Position numbers and translations under genes: made by a program
Assembly (NCBI RefSeq): GCF_000834055.1
Contig: NZ_JXSQ01000008.1
Coordinates: forward strand, 1 to 64,000
Reading direction: 5' to 3'
DNA from: Leucobacter komagatae
GTDB lineage: Bacteria; Actinomycetota; Actinomycetes; Actinomycetales; Microbacteriaceae
Length of the DNA: 64,000 nt
Part shown: positions 1 to 8,527 of the stretch, in pieces
Numbering within the stretch: the stretch's first letter is position 1
How the letters are laid out: each line of letters opens with the position of its first letter
The notes under the pieces: model-generated
Told to the model about the DNA's origin: nothing
What the model saw: only the letters and a program-made list of their open reading frames with translations
Databases searched by the model: none

Positions 1-1
1 T

Positions 2-1063
2 TTCAGAATGATCGCACCGCACTCGCGAACCGAATGGTTTTTTAACCTCCTATCGGCACTGGTTCTTACTGACCTGGTAGACGGGCACAACCGTCGCGCA
101 GCAGAACTCATCGCCGAGTTCGATGCTGCCGTTACAGCGTCTGGTGCGCCACCCAACGCCGCCGCTCGTGGCCGCTTAGAGATCGCGCGGGCATTCCTCG
201 CGCAGGAACTCAACGAAGAGACGCAGCTCGACCGCGCGCGGAGAGAGCTTGAGGGAGTAAGCGAACGCTTGGAACCTTGGCCGCTCGTCTTTCTGTCGGA
301 GGCAGCTATTGTGCGGCAGAACGAGGGCGCCGAAGCCGCCCTCGTCCATCTCGAAGCAGCCATCGCCGACGCTCGGCGGACAGTGCCCCTGATGCAGCCC
401 TGGTCTGACTGCATCACGTCGTTTGCGGCTATGCTCAGCTGCGTTGTCGGCAACCTCCGGGGGGCTGAAGCGCTACTCATCCAGGGACAGCTGGCCGAAC
501 CATCGATGCGGCTCGAACGAGCAAGGATAGCGATCTTCGGGAGCAATGATGTAAACGCACTGATGCTTGCCCTGAGCATCGGCGACCCCGGGACTTCCAA
601 GCGCGCCAGAGTCGACCGAAGACTCATTTTGGCGACTGCGGCTTGGGAGTGCGGTCGCCGGGGCGAAGCCATCGCTTCGCTGTGCACCGCTACGGCACTC
701 ATAGAGAAGTACGCGCTCACGAGCACGCTATTGGGTGTGCCATATGAGCAGCTGAGGGAGGTGGCCCTCGCGGCACAGGAAGCAGGGGCGTGCGACGTGA
801 TTGGGGCCCTTGACAGCATCCCCCCTGCTGCGCGCCCGCATCGCTATCAGCGCCTAACAGACGCTGAGGTCCAAAGCCTGGAGGCAATCACGCTGCACCG
901 AAACGCCAGCCATGCTGCGCAGAGCCTGTTCGTCACCACCGGAACCGTGAAGAAGCATCTGGCCTCGGTATACCGAAAGCTCAAAGTCAGTGACCGCGAT
1001 GCCGCAATCGTGAGAGCGACCGCGATGGGAATCATTGCGGGGACGAACCGCAGCAAGAAGTGA
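2..1063 (+). CDS. LuxR-type transcriptional regulator, C-terminal part (5' truncated)
   Basis: The reading frame is open to the left edge, so the first ATG at position 8 is probably internal and the gene starts outside the window. The visible 350 or so residues are an alpha-helical region rich in Ala, Leu and Glu, resembling the TPR-like middle part of large MalT/LuxR-type regulators. They end in a LuxR-family helix-turn-helix over about the last 65 residues, including the segments LTDAEVQSLEAI and TGTVKKHLASVYRKL. By family it would bind DNA through this C-terminal domain. No target or ligand is evident. It is convergent with folD, and a perfect hairpin starts at its stop codon. Confidence 0.8.
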   Translation, partial: FRMIAPHSRTEWFFNLLSALVLTDLVDGHNRRAAELIAEFDAAVTASGAPPNAAARGRLEIARAFLAQELNEETQLDRARRELEGVSERLEPWPLVFLSEAAIVRQNEGAEAALVHLEAAIADARRTVPLMQPWSDCITSFAAMLSCVVGNLRGAEALLIQGQLAEPSMRLERARIAIFGSNDVNALMLALSIGDPGTSKRARVDRRLILATAAWECGRRGEAIASLCTATALIEKYALTSTLLGVPYEQLREVALAAQEAGACDVIGALDSIPPAARPHRYQRLTDAEVQSLEAITLHRNASHAAQSLFVTTGTVKKHLASVYRKLKVSDRDAAIVRATAMGIIAGTNRSKK

Positions 1064-1091
1064 GCGGCGCTGCGACAGGCAGCGCCGCTCA
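1061..1091. terminator. Hairpin terminator between luxR-type gene and folD
   Basis: Perfect 13-bp inverted repeat (arms 1061-1073 and 1079-1091) with a 5-nt loop. It overlaps the stop codon of the plus-strand gene and lies just past the folD stop, so it can serve both convergent genes. No T-run follows, which is common in GC-rich actinobacteria. Confidence 0.7.
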
Positions 1092-1106
1092 CGTCACGTC
1101 GCAAGG

Positions 1107-1988
1107 CTAGCCCAGCTGGCGCTCCGCCATCTCGACGACGTTCTTCAGGAGCAGTGCGCGGGTCATCGGCCCAACCCCGCCTGGGTTGGGTGAGATCCAC
1201 CCGGCGATGTCTGCGACTGCGGGATCCACGTCACCAACGACGCGGCTCTTGCCGGTCTCTGGGGCCACCTTGCGTGACACACCGACGTCGAGCACGATCG
1301 CGCCGGGCTTCACGTCTTCTGCGCGTACGATGCCCTCGACACCGGCTGCCGCGACGATCACGTCTGCCTGGCGCAGCTCGGCTGGCAGATCCGTCGTGCC
1401 CGTGTGCGTGAGCACGACGGTCGCGTTGTATTCGCGCCGCGTGAGCAGCGGGCCGATGGGGCGGCCGACGGTAACTCCGCGGCCAACGACGACGACGCGC
1501 TTGCCTGCCCACGACAGGCCATTGCGTTCGACAAGCTCGATCACACCGCGCGGTGTGCACGGCAGCGGCGACGAGATCTCGGTGTTCGCGTTGAGCACGA
1601 GACGGCCAAGGTTGGTTGGGTGCAGCCCATCGGCGTCCTTGTTCGGGTCGATGCGCTCGAGAATCCGGTCGGTGTCGATGTGTTTGGGAAGCGGCAGCTG
1701 CACGATGTACCCCGTGCAGCTTTCGTCAGCGTTGAGCTCGTCGAGGACGGCTTCAAGCTCATCTTGCGTCACGGTCTCAGGCAGCTCGCGCTTGATCGAC
1801 GCGATGCCCACCTCAGCGCAGTCGCGATGCTTACCCGCGACGTACCACTGCGATCCGGGGTCGGCGCCGACGAGCACGGTTGCGAGGCCGGGGACGACGC
1901 CGCGCTCCGCGAGCTTTGATACTCGATCGGTAAGTTCACGTTTGATGGCGGCCGCAGCTGCGGTGCCATCAAGTTTCTGTGCGGTCAT
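1107..1988 (-). CDS. folD: Bifunctional methylenetetrahydrofolate dehydrogenase/cyclohydrolase FolD
   Basis: FolD interconverts 5,10-methylene-THF and 10-formyl-THF in the cytosol, using NADP+ and then water. The protein shows the FolD family run: a [14 protein letters not shown] segment carrying the catalytic lysine, then the [13 protein letters not shown] motif, [10 protein letters not shown], the nucleotide-binding [18 protein letters not shown] and the C-terminal [14 protein letters not shown]. The start at 1988 (MTAQKLDG) is preferred over a longer frame because AAGGAG lies 8 nt upstream, giving 293 residues, normal for FolD. It follows glyA by 94 nt on the same strand with a hairpin in the gap, so it is probably the second gene of the ZTP-controlled transcript. 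Confidence 0.97.
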   Translation of the reverse strand: MTAQKLDGTAAAAAIKRELTDRVSKLAERGVVPGLATVLVGADPGSQWYVAGKHRDCAEVGIASIKRELPETVTQDELEAVLDELNADESCTGYIVQLPLPKHIDTDRILERIDPNKDADGLHPTNLGRLVLNANTEISSPLPCTPRGVIELVERNGLSWAGKRVVVVGRGVTVGRPIGPLLTRREYNATVVLTHTGTTDLPAELRQADVIVAAAGVEGIVRAEDVKPGAIVLDVGVSRKVAPETGKSRVVGDVDPAVADIAGWISPNPGGVGPMTRALLLKNVVEMAERQLG

Positions 1989-2027
1989 TCTTTGCTCCTT
2001 GAAATTCTTTGGGGGCCACAAAGCCCG

Positions 2028-2061
2028 CCGGGGCGCGGAGGCAAGGCCTCACACGCCCCGG
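2028..2061 (-). other. Intergenic stem-loop between glyA and folD
   Basis: Two nested stems: outer arms ccggggcg/cgccccgg (2028-2035, 2054-2061) and inner arms gaggc/gcctc around a 3-nt loop. It lies in the 94-nt gap of a same-strand gene pair. It may be a partial terminator or an RNA processing and stability element that sets the glyA:folD ratio. The role is inferred only. Confidence 0.45.
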
Positions 2062-2082
2062 ACGGACTCAGCACGGAACTGG

Positions 2083-3366
2083 TTACCAGTTCTCCAGGCC
2101 TGGGTAGAGCGGGAACGCTTCGGTGAGCTTTGCGACGCGTGCGCGCAGCTCCTCGACGTTTCCGGTCTCGGTGAGGGTCTGCGCGATGATGTCAGCGACC
2201 TCTGCAAATTCGGTGTCACCGAAGCCACGCGTTGCGAGCGCGGGGGTGCCGATGCGCAGGCCACTCGTCACCATCGGCGGGCGCGGATCGAACGGCACAG
2301 CGTTTCGGTTCACGGTGATATCGACCGCGTGCAGCGCGTCCTCAGCCTGCTGGCCGTCGAGCTTCGAGTTGCGCAGGTCTGCGAGCACGAGGTGCACGTC
2401 GGTTCCGCCGGTGAGCACGTCGACTCCGGCGGCCTTCGCGCTGTCGCTCGTGAGCGCCTGAGCCACAAGCTTTGCGCCCGAGAGCGTGCGCGCCTGGCGA
2501 TCCTTGAACTCGTCCGTTGCTGCGAGCTTAAACGCGGTCGCCTTTGCTGCGATCACGTGCATGAGCGGGCCGCCCTGCTGGCCGGGGAACACGTTCGAGT
2601 TGAGCTTCTTGTGCAGCTCAAGGTCGTTCGTGAGGATGAAGCCGGAGCGGGGGCCGCCAATGGTCTTGTGCACGGTCGAAGAGGTGACGTGCGCGTGCGG
2701 GACGGGGTTCGGGTGCAGACCGGCTGCAACGAGACCCGCGAAGTGCGCCATGTCGACCCAGAGCGTTGCTCCGACCTCGTCAGCGATCGCGCGGAACGCC
2801 GCGAAGTCGAGCGTGCGCGGGTAGGCGGACCAGCCGGCGATGATGACCTTCGGCTTGTGCTCGAGCGCCTTCTGGCGGACGACATCCATGTCAACGAGGA
2901 ACGTCTCCGGGTCGAGTCCGTACGAGACGACGTTGTAGAGCTTGCCCGAGAAGTTGAGCTTCATGCCGTGGGTGAGGTGCCCACCGTGCGCGAGTTCGAG
3001 GCCGAGGATCGTGTCGCCCGGCTCGGCGATCGCCGAAAGCACGGCGGCGTTTGCCTGCGCACCTGAGTGTGGCTGCACGTTCGCGTATGCGGCACCGAAG
3101 AGGCTCTTCGCGCGGTCACGTGCAAGGTCTTCAGCGATATCGACAAACTCGCAGCCACCGTAGTAGCGGCGACCCGGGTAGCCCTCGGCGTACTTGTTGG
3201 TGAGCACGGAACCCTGCGACTGCAGCACGGCGCGCGGCACGAAGTTCTCGCTCGCGATCATCTCGAGCGTTGCGCGCTGGCGACCGAGCTCGTTCTTGAG
3301 TACCTCGGCGATTTCGGGATCAACGAGCTCGAGCGGCTCGTTAAAGAATGCTGACTGGTTGGACAC
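2083..3366 (-). CDS. glyA: Serine hydroxymethyltransferase
   Basis: GlyA converts serine and THF to glycine and 5,10-methylene-THF using pyridoxal phosphate. The 427-residue protein contains the family landmarks: [13 protein letters not shown] near the N-terminus, [19 protein letters not shown], the [13 protein letters not shown] segment, the cofactor pocket [14 protein letters not shown] and the PLP-lysine region [19 protein letters not shown]. It starts with GTG at 3366, with AAGGGAG a few bases upstream. Its leader contains a strong ZTP riboswitch, so expression should respond to the purine intermediate ZMP/ZTP, which accumulates when 10-formyl-THF is short. folD follows downstream. Confidence 0.98.
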   Translation of the reverse strand: MSNQSAFFNEPLELVDPEIAEVLKNELGRQRATLEMIASENFVPRAVLQSQGSVLTNKYAEGYPGRRYYGGCEFVDIAEDLARDRAKSLFGAAYANVQPHSGAQANAAVLSAIAEPGDTILGLELAHGGHLTHGMKLNFSGKLYNVVSYGLDPETFLVDMDVVRQKALEHKPKVIIAGWSAYPRTLDFAAFRAIADEVGATLWVDMAHFAGLVAAGLHPNPVPHAHVTSSTVHKTIGGPRSGFILTNDLELHKKLNSNVFPGQQGGPLMHVIAAKATAFKLAATDEFKDRQARTLSGAKLVAQALTSDSAKAAGVDVLTGGTDVHLVLADLRNSKLDGQQAEDALHAVDITVNRNAVPFDPRPPMVTSGLRIGTPALATRGFGDTEFAEVADIIAQTLTETGNVEELRARVAKLTEAFPLYPGLENW

Positions 3367-3401
3367 GATGAGTCTCCCTTGTGTGATGTTTCCAGGATGT
3401 A

Positions 3402-3472
3402 TGGCCCAGGCGAGCGGCCGTTCACAGGTGTCGCTCCCCGATGGTTTCCATCTGCACGCCAGTCACGACCAT
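3402..3472 (-). promoter_or_regulatory. ZTP (pfl motif) riboswitch upstream of glyA
   Basis: Reading the minus strand, the leader starts with GGUCGUGACUGGCG (3470 downward). It continues with a perfect P2 hairpin GAUGG-AAA-CCAUC, then GGGGAGCGAC closing P1, and ends with the second conserved block CCGCUCGCCUGGGC (to about 3404). These are the two hallmark blocks of the pfl/ZTP aptamer, and glyA and folD are classic genes under it. No U-tailed terminator follows before the AAGGGAG ribosome site, so translational control is as likely as transcriptional control. Confidence 0.92.
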
Positions 3473-3549
3473 GCAATCCTAGCAGCGCCAGCGGTGGCGA
3501 TCGCTCGGGATCAGCACTGCACGAATTCAACGCGCCATATGAAGCCAGC

Positions 3550-3555
3550 TAGAAT
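3550..3555 (+). promoter_or_regulatory. -10 box for leaderless purU
   Basis: TAGAAT lies 7 nt before the purU ATG at 3563, and no Shine-Dalgarno is present. Transcription would begin at or next to the start codon. Confidence 0.55.
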
Positions 3556-3562
3556 TGGCCGG

Positions 3563-4447
3563 ATGAACATGATCGTTGCCGATACGCCTGGCGCACAGTG
3601 GGTACTCACGCTTTCCTGCATTGACGGACCAGGAATCGTGCATGCGATCAGCGGTGCGATCGTCGCCGCTGGCGGAAACATTGCCGAGAGCCAGCAGTTC
3701 GCCTCGGCAGACACCGGTCGCTTCTTCATGCGACTCCAGGTCGAAGCGGTCGCGCAGGCTGACACGTTCGACGACCGCTTTCGGGTGTCGCTCGCGCCGG
3801 TGACCGAGCGCTACAACATGAGTTGGCGCCTCGACAGGGTCGGCCGCCCGGTGCGCACCCTCATCCTCGGCTCGACAGCGACGCACTGCGTCAACGACCT
3901 GCTCTACCGGACGCGCGCTGGGCAGCTTCCCATCGAGGTTCCGCTCGTGCTGTCCAACCACGAGACCATGCGTGACATTGCGGAGTTCTACGGGGTGGCG
4001 TTCGAGCACCGCGCCGTGACGAACGCGTCCGAGAAGGAAGCGTTCGAAGCCCGCGTGCTTGAGGCGGTCACCGAGCACGACATCGAACTCGTGGTCCTCG
4101 CCCGCTACATGCAGATCCTCTCCCCTGGCCTCTGCGAGGCGCTCGCCGGCCGTGCGATCAACATCCACCACTCCTTCCTCCCCGGTTTCAAGGGCGCGAA
4201 CCCTTACAAGCAGGCGCATCAGCGGGGCGTGAAGCTCATCGGCGCGACCGCCCACTTCGTGACCACCGATCTCGACGAGGGCCCGATCATCGAGCAGGAC
4301 ACGACCCGCGTCGACCACTCGTACTCGCCGCGGCAGCTCGTGCAGCTCGGCCAGGACGTCGAGTCTCGCGTGCTCAGGCACGCTGTTGGCTGGTTCGCGG
4401 AAAACCGCGTGCTGCAGGACGGCGATCGGACGATCATCTTCCGCTAA
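3563..4447 (+). CDS. purU: Formyltetrahydrofolate deformylase
   Basis: PurU hydrolyses 10-formyl-THF to formate and THF, balancing the one-carbon pool. Residues 10-90 form an ACT-type regulatory domain (begins VLTLSCIDGPGIVHAISGAI). A formyltransferase-like domain follows, with LVLARYMQILSP and the catalytic block INIHHSFLPGFKGANPY, then GVKLIGATAHFVTTDLDEGPII, which carries the catalytic Asp. Length is 294 residues, usual for the family. ATG at 3563 is chosen because a -10 box sits 7 nt upstream. It is divergent from the glyA-folD operon, so production and draining of one-carbon units are adjacent. It is convergent with the ArsA-like gene, with only 4 nt between stop codons. Confidence 0.96.
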   Translation: MNMIVADTPGAQWVLTLSCIDGPGIVHAISGAIVAAGGNIAESQQFASADTGRFFMRLQVEAVAQADTFDDRFRVSLAPVTERYNMSWRLDRVGRPVRTLILGSTATHCVNDLLYRTRAGQLPIEVPLVLSNHETMRDIAEFYGVAFEHRAVTNASEKEAFEARVLEAVTEHDIELVVLARYMQILSPGLCEALAGRAINIHHSFLPGFKGANPYKQAHQRGVKLIGATAHFVTTDLDEGPIIEQDTTRVDHSYSPRQLVQLGQDVESRVLRHAVGWFAENRVLQDGDRTIIFR

Positions 4448-4451
4448 CGGC

Positions 4452-5435
4452 TCACCCCGCCTCGAGTGCGGCCGCGACAACGCGAAGCCCCGCCTCCCCC
4501 ATGAGTTCCTCCGGGAAGAGCGGGAGCTGCACGGCAGGCACCCCCGCCAAGGCCGTGACGAGCGCGCGTGCGCTGACGCGCTCGCGTTCGCTGCGCTCGG
4601 CGAGTACCGTGCCGCTCTCGGCCGGGGTTCGCCGGTTGATCACGAGCGCCCCAACTGCGATGCCAATGGCGTCGAGCCCCCGCACGAGTTCGACGGTCTC
4701 CATTGCCGGGATTGACTCGGCGATGCTCACCACAACAAACCGCGTCACGCCGGAGTCGGTGAGCACCTCGCGCACACGCGTGAATCGTTGCTGCCGCAGG
4801 CGCAGCGTCTGCCTGAGTCGACGATCCGCCGCCTCCTTAGCGGTGTCCCCCTCAGCACCTCGCGCGCTCACGAGCCCCCGCATCGCGGCCCCGAAGCGCT
4901 CAGACCGGTCACGGTTTTCGAGCAGGCTCGTCGCCCACTCGCCGAGCTGAGCTGGGAGCGAGAGTAAGCGCAGTGTGTGCCCGGTCGGCGCCGTGTCAAA
5001 GACCGCGAGATCGTAGTCCTCGAGCCCCAGCTGCACCGCCTCAGCGACCCGTTCGAGCACCGCAGCTTCGTGGCTGCCAGGGGCCTCCCGCGCAAGCTCG
5101 AGGTGGGCAAGTGATTGCTTGCGCATGCGCTCGGGGAGCAGCCGCGACATGGTTTCTCCCACAGCGGCCAGGTGGCGGTCGACGGTGCGCTGCGGATCGA
5201 TCTCCACCCCGGTGACCCCGCCGGCTCCAGCCGTGAACAGCTGCGTTGGGGCGTCCCCGATCGTGCGCTCCCACAGCTGTCCGAGGTTGTGCGCAGGATC
5301 GGTGGAGACCAGGAGCACCCGGCGGCCGCGCTGCGCTGCGGCGAGCGCGATTCCCGAAGCGACCGTGCTCTTGCCGACACCGCCCTTCCCGCCAACGAAC
5401 AGGATTCGACTGGTTCCGAGGTCGTCTAGCAGCAC
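4452..5435 (-). CDS. ArsA/Get3-family P-loop ATPase
   Basis: A single-domain ATPase of the ArsA/Get3 group. The deviant Walker A GGKGGVGKST lies at residues 15-24, LLVSTDPAHNLGQ follows, and the switch II motif is FDTAPTGHTLRLL. Family members pump arsenite or handle membrane-protein targeting. No arsenic gene is near, so a role with the neighbouring CstA transporter is more likely (inference). The start is placed at GTG 5435, with GGAG 8 nt upstream, so the gene overlaps the last codons of the CC-ending protein. A longer start at ATG 5483 is possible and would overlap it by 58 nt. Third gene of the cstA operon. Confidence 0.85.
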   Translation of the reverse strand: MLLDDLGTSRILFVGGKGGVGKSTVASGIALAAAQRGRRVLLVSTDPAHNLGQLWERTIGDAPTQLFTAGAGGVTGVEIDPQRTVDRHLAAVGETMSRLLPERMRKQSLAHLELAREAPGSHEAAVLERVAEAVQLGLEDYDLAVFDTAPTGHTLRLLSLPAQLGEWATSLLENRDRSERFGAAMRGLVSARGAEGDTAKEAADRRLRQTLRLRQQRFTRVREVLTDSGVTRFVVVSIAESIPAMETVELVRGLDAIGIAVGALVINRRTPAESGTVLAERSERERVSARALVTALAGVPAVQLPLFPEELMGEAGLRVVAAALEAG

Positions 5436-5737
5436 GACACGTGCTCCAGCGGCGAGCGCCCCATCCCCATGCGCCTGTGCCACGCGTGGAAATCCTCGAG
5501 CAGCGCCGGCATCAGCTCTACCGTGTAGTACGCCGCCGGGTCTGGCACGCCAAGTGCCTCACCGAGAACGAGCATCGTGAAGTAGTCGTCCTCATCGCGT
5601 TGCTCACGCGCGAGTGTCTGCCGGTACGGCCCGACGTAGTACTCGAGCAGCCCCGCGCGGAGGCCGCTCAGGCGGTGGGGAATCTGCTGTCCCCACCGCC
5701 TGAGCGCGCCGCCTGATCCGGCCACAGCCCGAATCAC
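5426..5737 (-). CDS. Small Cys-Cys-terminated protein (cory-CC-star type), likely CstA partner
   Basis: A 103-residue protein whose final residues are HVSCC. The middle holds YYVGPYRQTLAREQRDEDDY and DFHAWHRRMGMG, and no membrane segment is evident. It matches my memory of actinobacterial cory-CC-star proteins, found with an ArsA-like ATPase and CstA. E. coli CstA-family transporters are partnered by YbdD and YjiX, small proteins that also end in Cys-Cys, so this is probably a functional counterpart, although overall sequence similarity is not obvious by eye. The GTG start at 5737 overlaps the cstA stop (GTGA), so translation is coupled. The C-terminal cysteines may bind metal, be modified or contact the ATPase. 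This is untested. Confidence 0.75.
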   Translation of the reverse strand: MIRAVAGSGGALRRWGQQIPHRLSGLRAGLLEYYVGPYRQTLAREQRDEDDYFTMLVLGEALGVPDPAAYYTVELMPALLEDFHAWHRRMGMGRSPLEHVSCC

Positions 5738-7461
5738 ACTTCTTCGCGCACGGCGGCCTGGTGTTCGTCTGCTCCCGCGGGTTCAGGCGGGTCTTTTGCT
5801 GCCTTGCGCATCGCGAGCAGCACCTCGACGGCAACCCAGACGCTCGCGATGATGATGATGATGTCGAGCGCGAACAACAGCCAGTCCGGGTTTGCGGGGT
5901 CGGCGAACCCGGAGACCTGCTCGATTGCCGCCCAGAACGCCATGACGAACACGATGGTGAGCGGGATGAGCGCTGGCCAGGGGTTGCGCCGCTTCCGGAT
6001 GAGGATCACCGCGATGATCGACAGGGTGAGCGATGCGAGCAGCTGGTTCGTCGTGCCGAAGAGCGGCCAGATTCGCAGGCCGCCGTCGCCGCCGAGGCCC
6101 TGCGAGAACGTGAGGCCAAGCCCGACAAGCACCACAATGAGCGTTGCGGGGAACTTGGCGACTTTGACCTTCACCGCCTCGCCGATCTCCTGGACAACGA
6201 ACCGGAGTAGCCGCATCCCCGTGTCCATCGTGGTTGCGGCAAACAGCACGGCCATGGTCGCCAGCACGGTGGCACTGAGCGAGGCGGGGAGCCCGATACC
6301 GTCTTGCATGAGGAGTCCGCCGCCTTCGACAAAGGCGTTCACCCCGCCTCCCCCGAATGAGCTGTACACAGCGTCCCAGTCGGTGACGGTGCGGTAGCCT
6401 GCGACGACCGCGAGGATCGTTCCGAGCGAGAGCAGTCCCTCGCCGACCGCACCAAAGTATCCGACGAAGCGCGCGTCAGGCTCCTTATCGAGTTGCTTCG
6501 AGCTGGTGCCGGATGAGACCAGGCCGTGGAACCCAGAGATCGCGCCGCAGGCGATTGTTACGAACAGCAGTGGCACCAGGTTGGGGGTGCCCGGCGGCGT
6601 GGCTTCGTTGAACATCGGTGCGACGATGTTGTGCGGGGTGCTCGAGAATATCGCCCCGATGAGCACTGCGCTGTAGAGCAGCGCCAGCCCGACGAAGAGC
6701 TGCACGCCGTTGATGTAGTCCCTGGGTTGGAGGAGTACCCACACGGGTAGCAGCGAGGCGATGCCGCCGTAAATGAAGAGCGCCAGGATCCAGACGGTTG
6801 ACGGGCTCATCCCGAGGAAGGACTCTGGCAGCACGACCGGGTAACTGTCGCCGACCACGATGAGTGAGTAGAGGATCACGACGGCGACAATCGTGACGGG
6901 GATGAGTGGCCACTTGAGCCGATACACGGCGAACCCGACGAGCAGCGCGACGAGGATCGCACCCCAGGTGGGGATCACCGCACTCGGGGTGCTGATGAGC
7001 AGGTTCTTGATGACCACTGCGAACGCGGTGATCACCATGAGCAGCACGAGGAAGATCACGACGAGGAAGAGGCTTGCGCCGCGCCCGCCGATGTATCGAC
7101 TCGAAAGCGCCCCGATCGATCTGCCCTTGTTGCGGTTTGATGCCCACAGGGCACCCAAGTCATGCATCCCCGCAAAAAACACGGTGCCGATGGTGACCCA
7201 GAGGAAGGCGGGTAGCCAGCCCCAGATCACTGCGATCGCTGGGCCGACGATCGGCGCGGCCCCGGCGACCGAGGTGAAGTGGTGCCCCCAGAGAATGAAC
7301 TTGTTGGTGGGGACATAGTCGACACCGTCTTCGAGCTCGTGAGCTGGTGTTTGGAAGCCCCCATCGAGCTGGTACACGCGCTTTGCAAGGTATCTCGAGT
7401 AGACAAAATACCCGAGGGCAAAGATCGTGATGCCGAGGAGCATTAAGAGCACTGGATTCAA
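5734..7461 (-). CDS. cstA: Carbon starvation protein CstA, peptide/pyruvate transporter family
   Basis: A 575-residue polytopic membrane protein with many hydrophobic segments and the CstA signature region near the N-terminus: DYVPTNKFILWGHHFTSVAG, then GPAIAVIWGWLPAFLWVTIG and FAGMHDLGALWASNRNKGRS. The family imports pyruvate or peptides under carbon limitation. At 575 residues it is the shorter form, against about 700 in E. coli CstA. It starts with TTG at 7461, with GGGAG 8 nt upstream. It is first in a three-gene operon with the CC-ending small protein (4-nt overlap) and the ArsA-like ATPase. A hairpin in its leader (7501-7521) could be regulatory. Confidence 0.95.
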   Translation of the reverse strand: MNPVLLMLLGITIFALGYFVYSRYLAKRVYQLDGGFQTPAHELEDGVDYVPTNKFILWGHHFTSVAGAAPIVGPAIAVIWGWLPAFLWVTIGTVFFAGMHDLGALWASNRNKGRSIGALSSRYIGGRGASLFLVVIFLVLLMVITAFAVVIKNLLISTPSAVIPTWGAILVALLVGFAVYRLKWPLIPVTIVAVVILYSLIVVGDSYPVVLPESFLGMSPSTVWILALFIYGGIASLLPVWVLLQPRDYINGVQLFVGLALLYSAVLIGAIFSSTPHNIVAPMFNEATPPGTPNLVPLLFVTIACGAISGFHGLVSSGTSSKQLDKEPDARFVGYFGAVGEGLLSLGTILAVVAGYRTVTDWDAVYSSFGGGGVNAFVEGGGLLMQDGIGLPASLSATVLATMAVLFAATTMDTGMRLLRFVVQEIGEAVKVKVAKFPATLIVVLVGLGLTFSQGLGGDGGLRIWPLFGTTNQLLASLTLSIIAVILIRKRRNPWPALIPLTIVFVMAFWAAIEQVSGFADPANPDWLLFALDIIIIIASVWVAVEVLLAMRKAAKDPPEPAGADEHQAAVREEV

Positions 7462-7500
7462 TGAACTACTCCCTTCATCAGGGCGGAGCGTCCTTGCGCC

Positions 7501-7521
7501 GCCTTCGCGCGAGTCGAAGGC
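7501..7521. promoter_or_regulatory. Palindrome in the cstA leader
   Basis: Inverted repeat gccttcg-N7-cgaaggc, 40 nt before the cstA start, in the 221-bp gap between cstA and the tetR 3' end. It could be a regulator site or an RNA hairpin. The rest of this gap holds no gene that I can see. Confidence 0.35.
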
Positions 7522-7682
7522 TCGGCCGGGACCCAGTCGTTGCGACCCGACCTCAAGAGCCTGGTGACTATTACACGCTGTCCCTCAAAGCTAACTGCGA
7601 GGGAACCGATCAGCGACAAACGTAGCCTATTTGTTATCCTGGATTCGTTCTGCCGTGATGATCGGGCGTTTTCTCCCGCCGG

Positions 7683-8360
7683 CTACGCCTCCACGCAGCG
7701 CGCGGCGTGCCGCGCCCGGAGCCCGGTGAGCATGGCGCTGAGCCCAATCTCGAAGGAGATATCGGTTGGCCGCTCAGCGCCGGCCGCGGATCGCGCAGCG
7801 TCGTACGCTGCGCTGAACGTTGGCGCGTCGGGATCGACCCCCGGGTTGAGCATGTCGTCGGGCGCAGTGTGGTCGAGGGCAGCACCCAAGATGAAGCACT
7901 CGACCGCGACGATGGTCGTGAGCACCTCGGACTCCGGCCAGCCAGCCGCGATCAGCCCCCCGCAGACGACCTCGTACATCTGGCTGGTGCGCGTCCCCGT
8001 TGCGATGGGCAGAACGCCAAGCAGGGCGATGGTCGGCGGGTGCGCTGCGAAGGCGTTCCTGTAGGAGCGCGCCCAGCGTTCGAGCGCGTCGTCCCAGCGC
8101 AGCTCGGCAAAGCCCGAGACGTCAATGCGGTCGCTCACGAGCTCGCGGATACCCGAAATGAGGTCGTCTTGCCCCCCGATGTGGTTATAGAGCGCCGAGG
8201 GGCGCACGCCGAGTTCTCTGGCGATGAGCCGCAGGCTTGCGCCGGATTCGCCCCGCTCATCGAGGAGCCGCAGCGCGGTCTCGAGGATGAGCCCCCGGGT
8301 GAGCACCGCCGTTGTTGGTCGACCAGACCTGCGTGTTGGTGCCTCGTCGTTCACCGCCAT
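7683..8360 (-). CDS. TetR/AcrR-family transcriptional regulator
   Basis: A 225-residue regulator with the N-terminal TetR helix-turn-helix at about residues 20-65 (LILETALRLLDERGESGASL, then LIARELGVRPSALYNHIGGQDDLI). The C-terminal part resembles the TetR_C ligand-binding domain (RWARSYRNAFAAHPPTIALL and the final LSAMLTGLRARHAA). It is divergent from the amidohydrolase-permease pair, and the 167-bp intergenic region contains a short palindrome that is a reasonable operator. It probably represses that pair and itself until a substrate binds (inference). The effector is unknown. Confidence 0.88.
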   Translation of the reverse strand: MAVNDEAPTRRSGRPTTAVLTRGLILETALRLLDERGESGASLRLIARELGVRPSALYNHIGGQDDLISGIRELVSDRIDVSGFAELRWDDALERWARSYRNAFAAHPPTIALLGVLPIATGTRTSQMYEVVCGGLIAAGWPESEVLTTIVAVECFILGAALDHTAPDDMLNPGVDPDAPTFSAAYDAARSAAGAERPTDISFEIGLSAMLTGLRARHAARCVEA

Positions 8361-8461
8361 GGTGCGCCACTTTCTCTCAGAGCTTGTTCACTGCTCGTCT
8401 GAGGCTATCGGAACAGATGACGCACCCCGGCTCGCATTCTCAGCCCGACTAGCCCTAGAAT

Positions 8462-8478
8462 AACGAACACTGTTCATT
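8462..8478. promoter_or_regulatory. Candidate TetR operator
   Basis: The near-perfect palindrome aacGAACActGTTCatt is centred at 8470, with a perfect core gaaca-c-tgttc. It sits about 55 nt before the amidohydrolase start and about 105 nt from the tetR start, next to AT-rich bases (ttcatttaatg) that could be a -10 region. Confidence 0.5.
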
Positions 8479-8527
8479 TAATGAGAAAATTCACCGAGCT
8501 GGCATAGGGGCCAGAGATGGGGCCGAC

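Noticed and set aside
1186-3066. 626-codon plus-strand frame across folD and glyA
   Set aside because: It is antisense to two clear conserved genes, with Arg/Ser-rich translation typical of high-GC shadow frames.
4452-5435. Arsenite efflux pump subunit ArsA
   Set aside because: No arsB, arsC, arsR or arsD nearby; the partner genes are cstA and a CC-ending protein.
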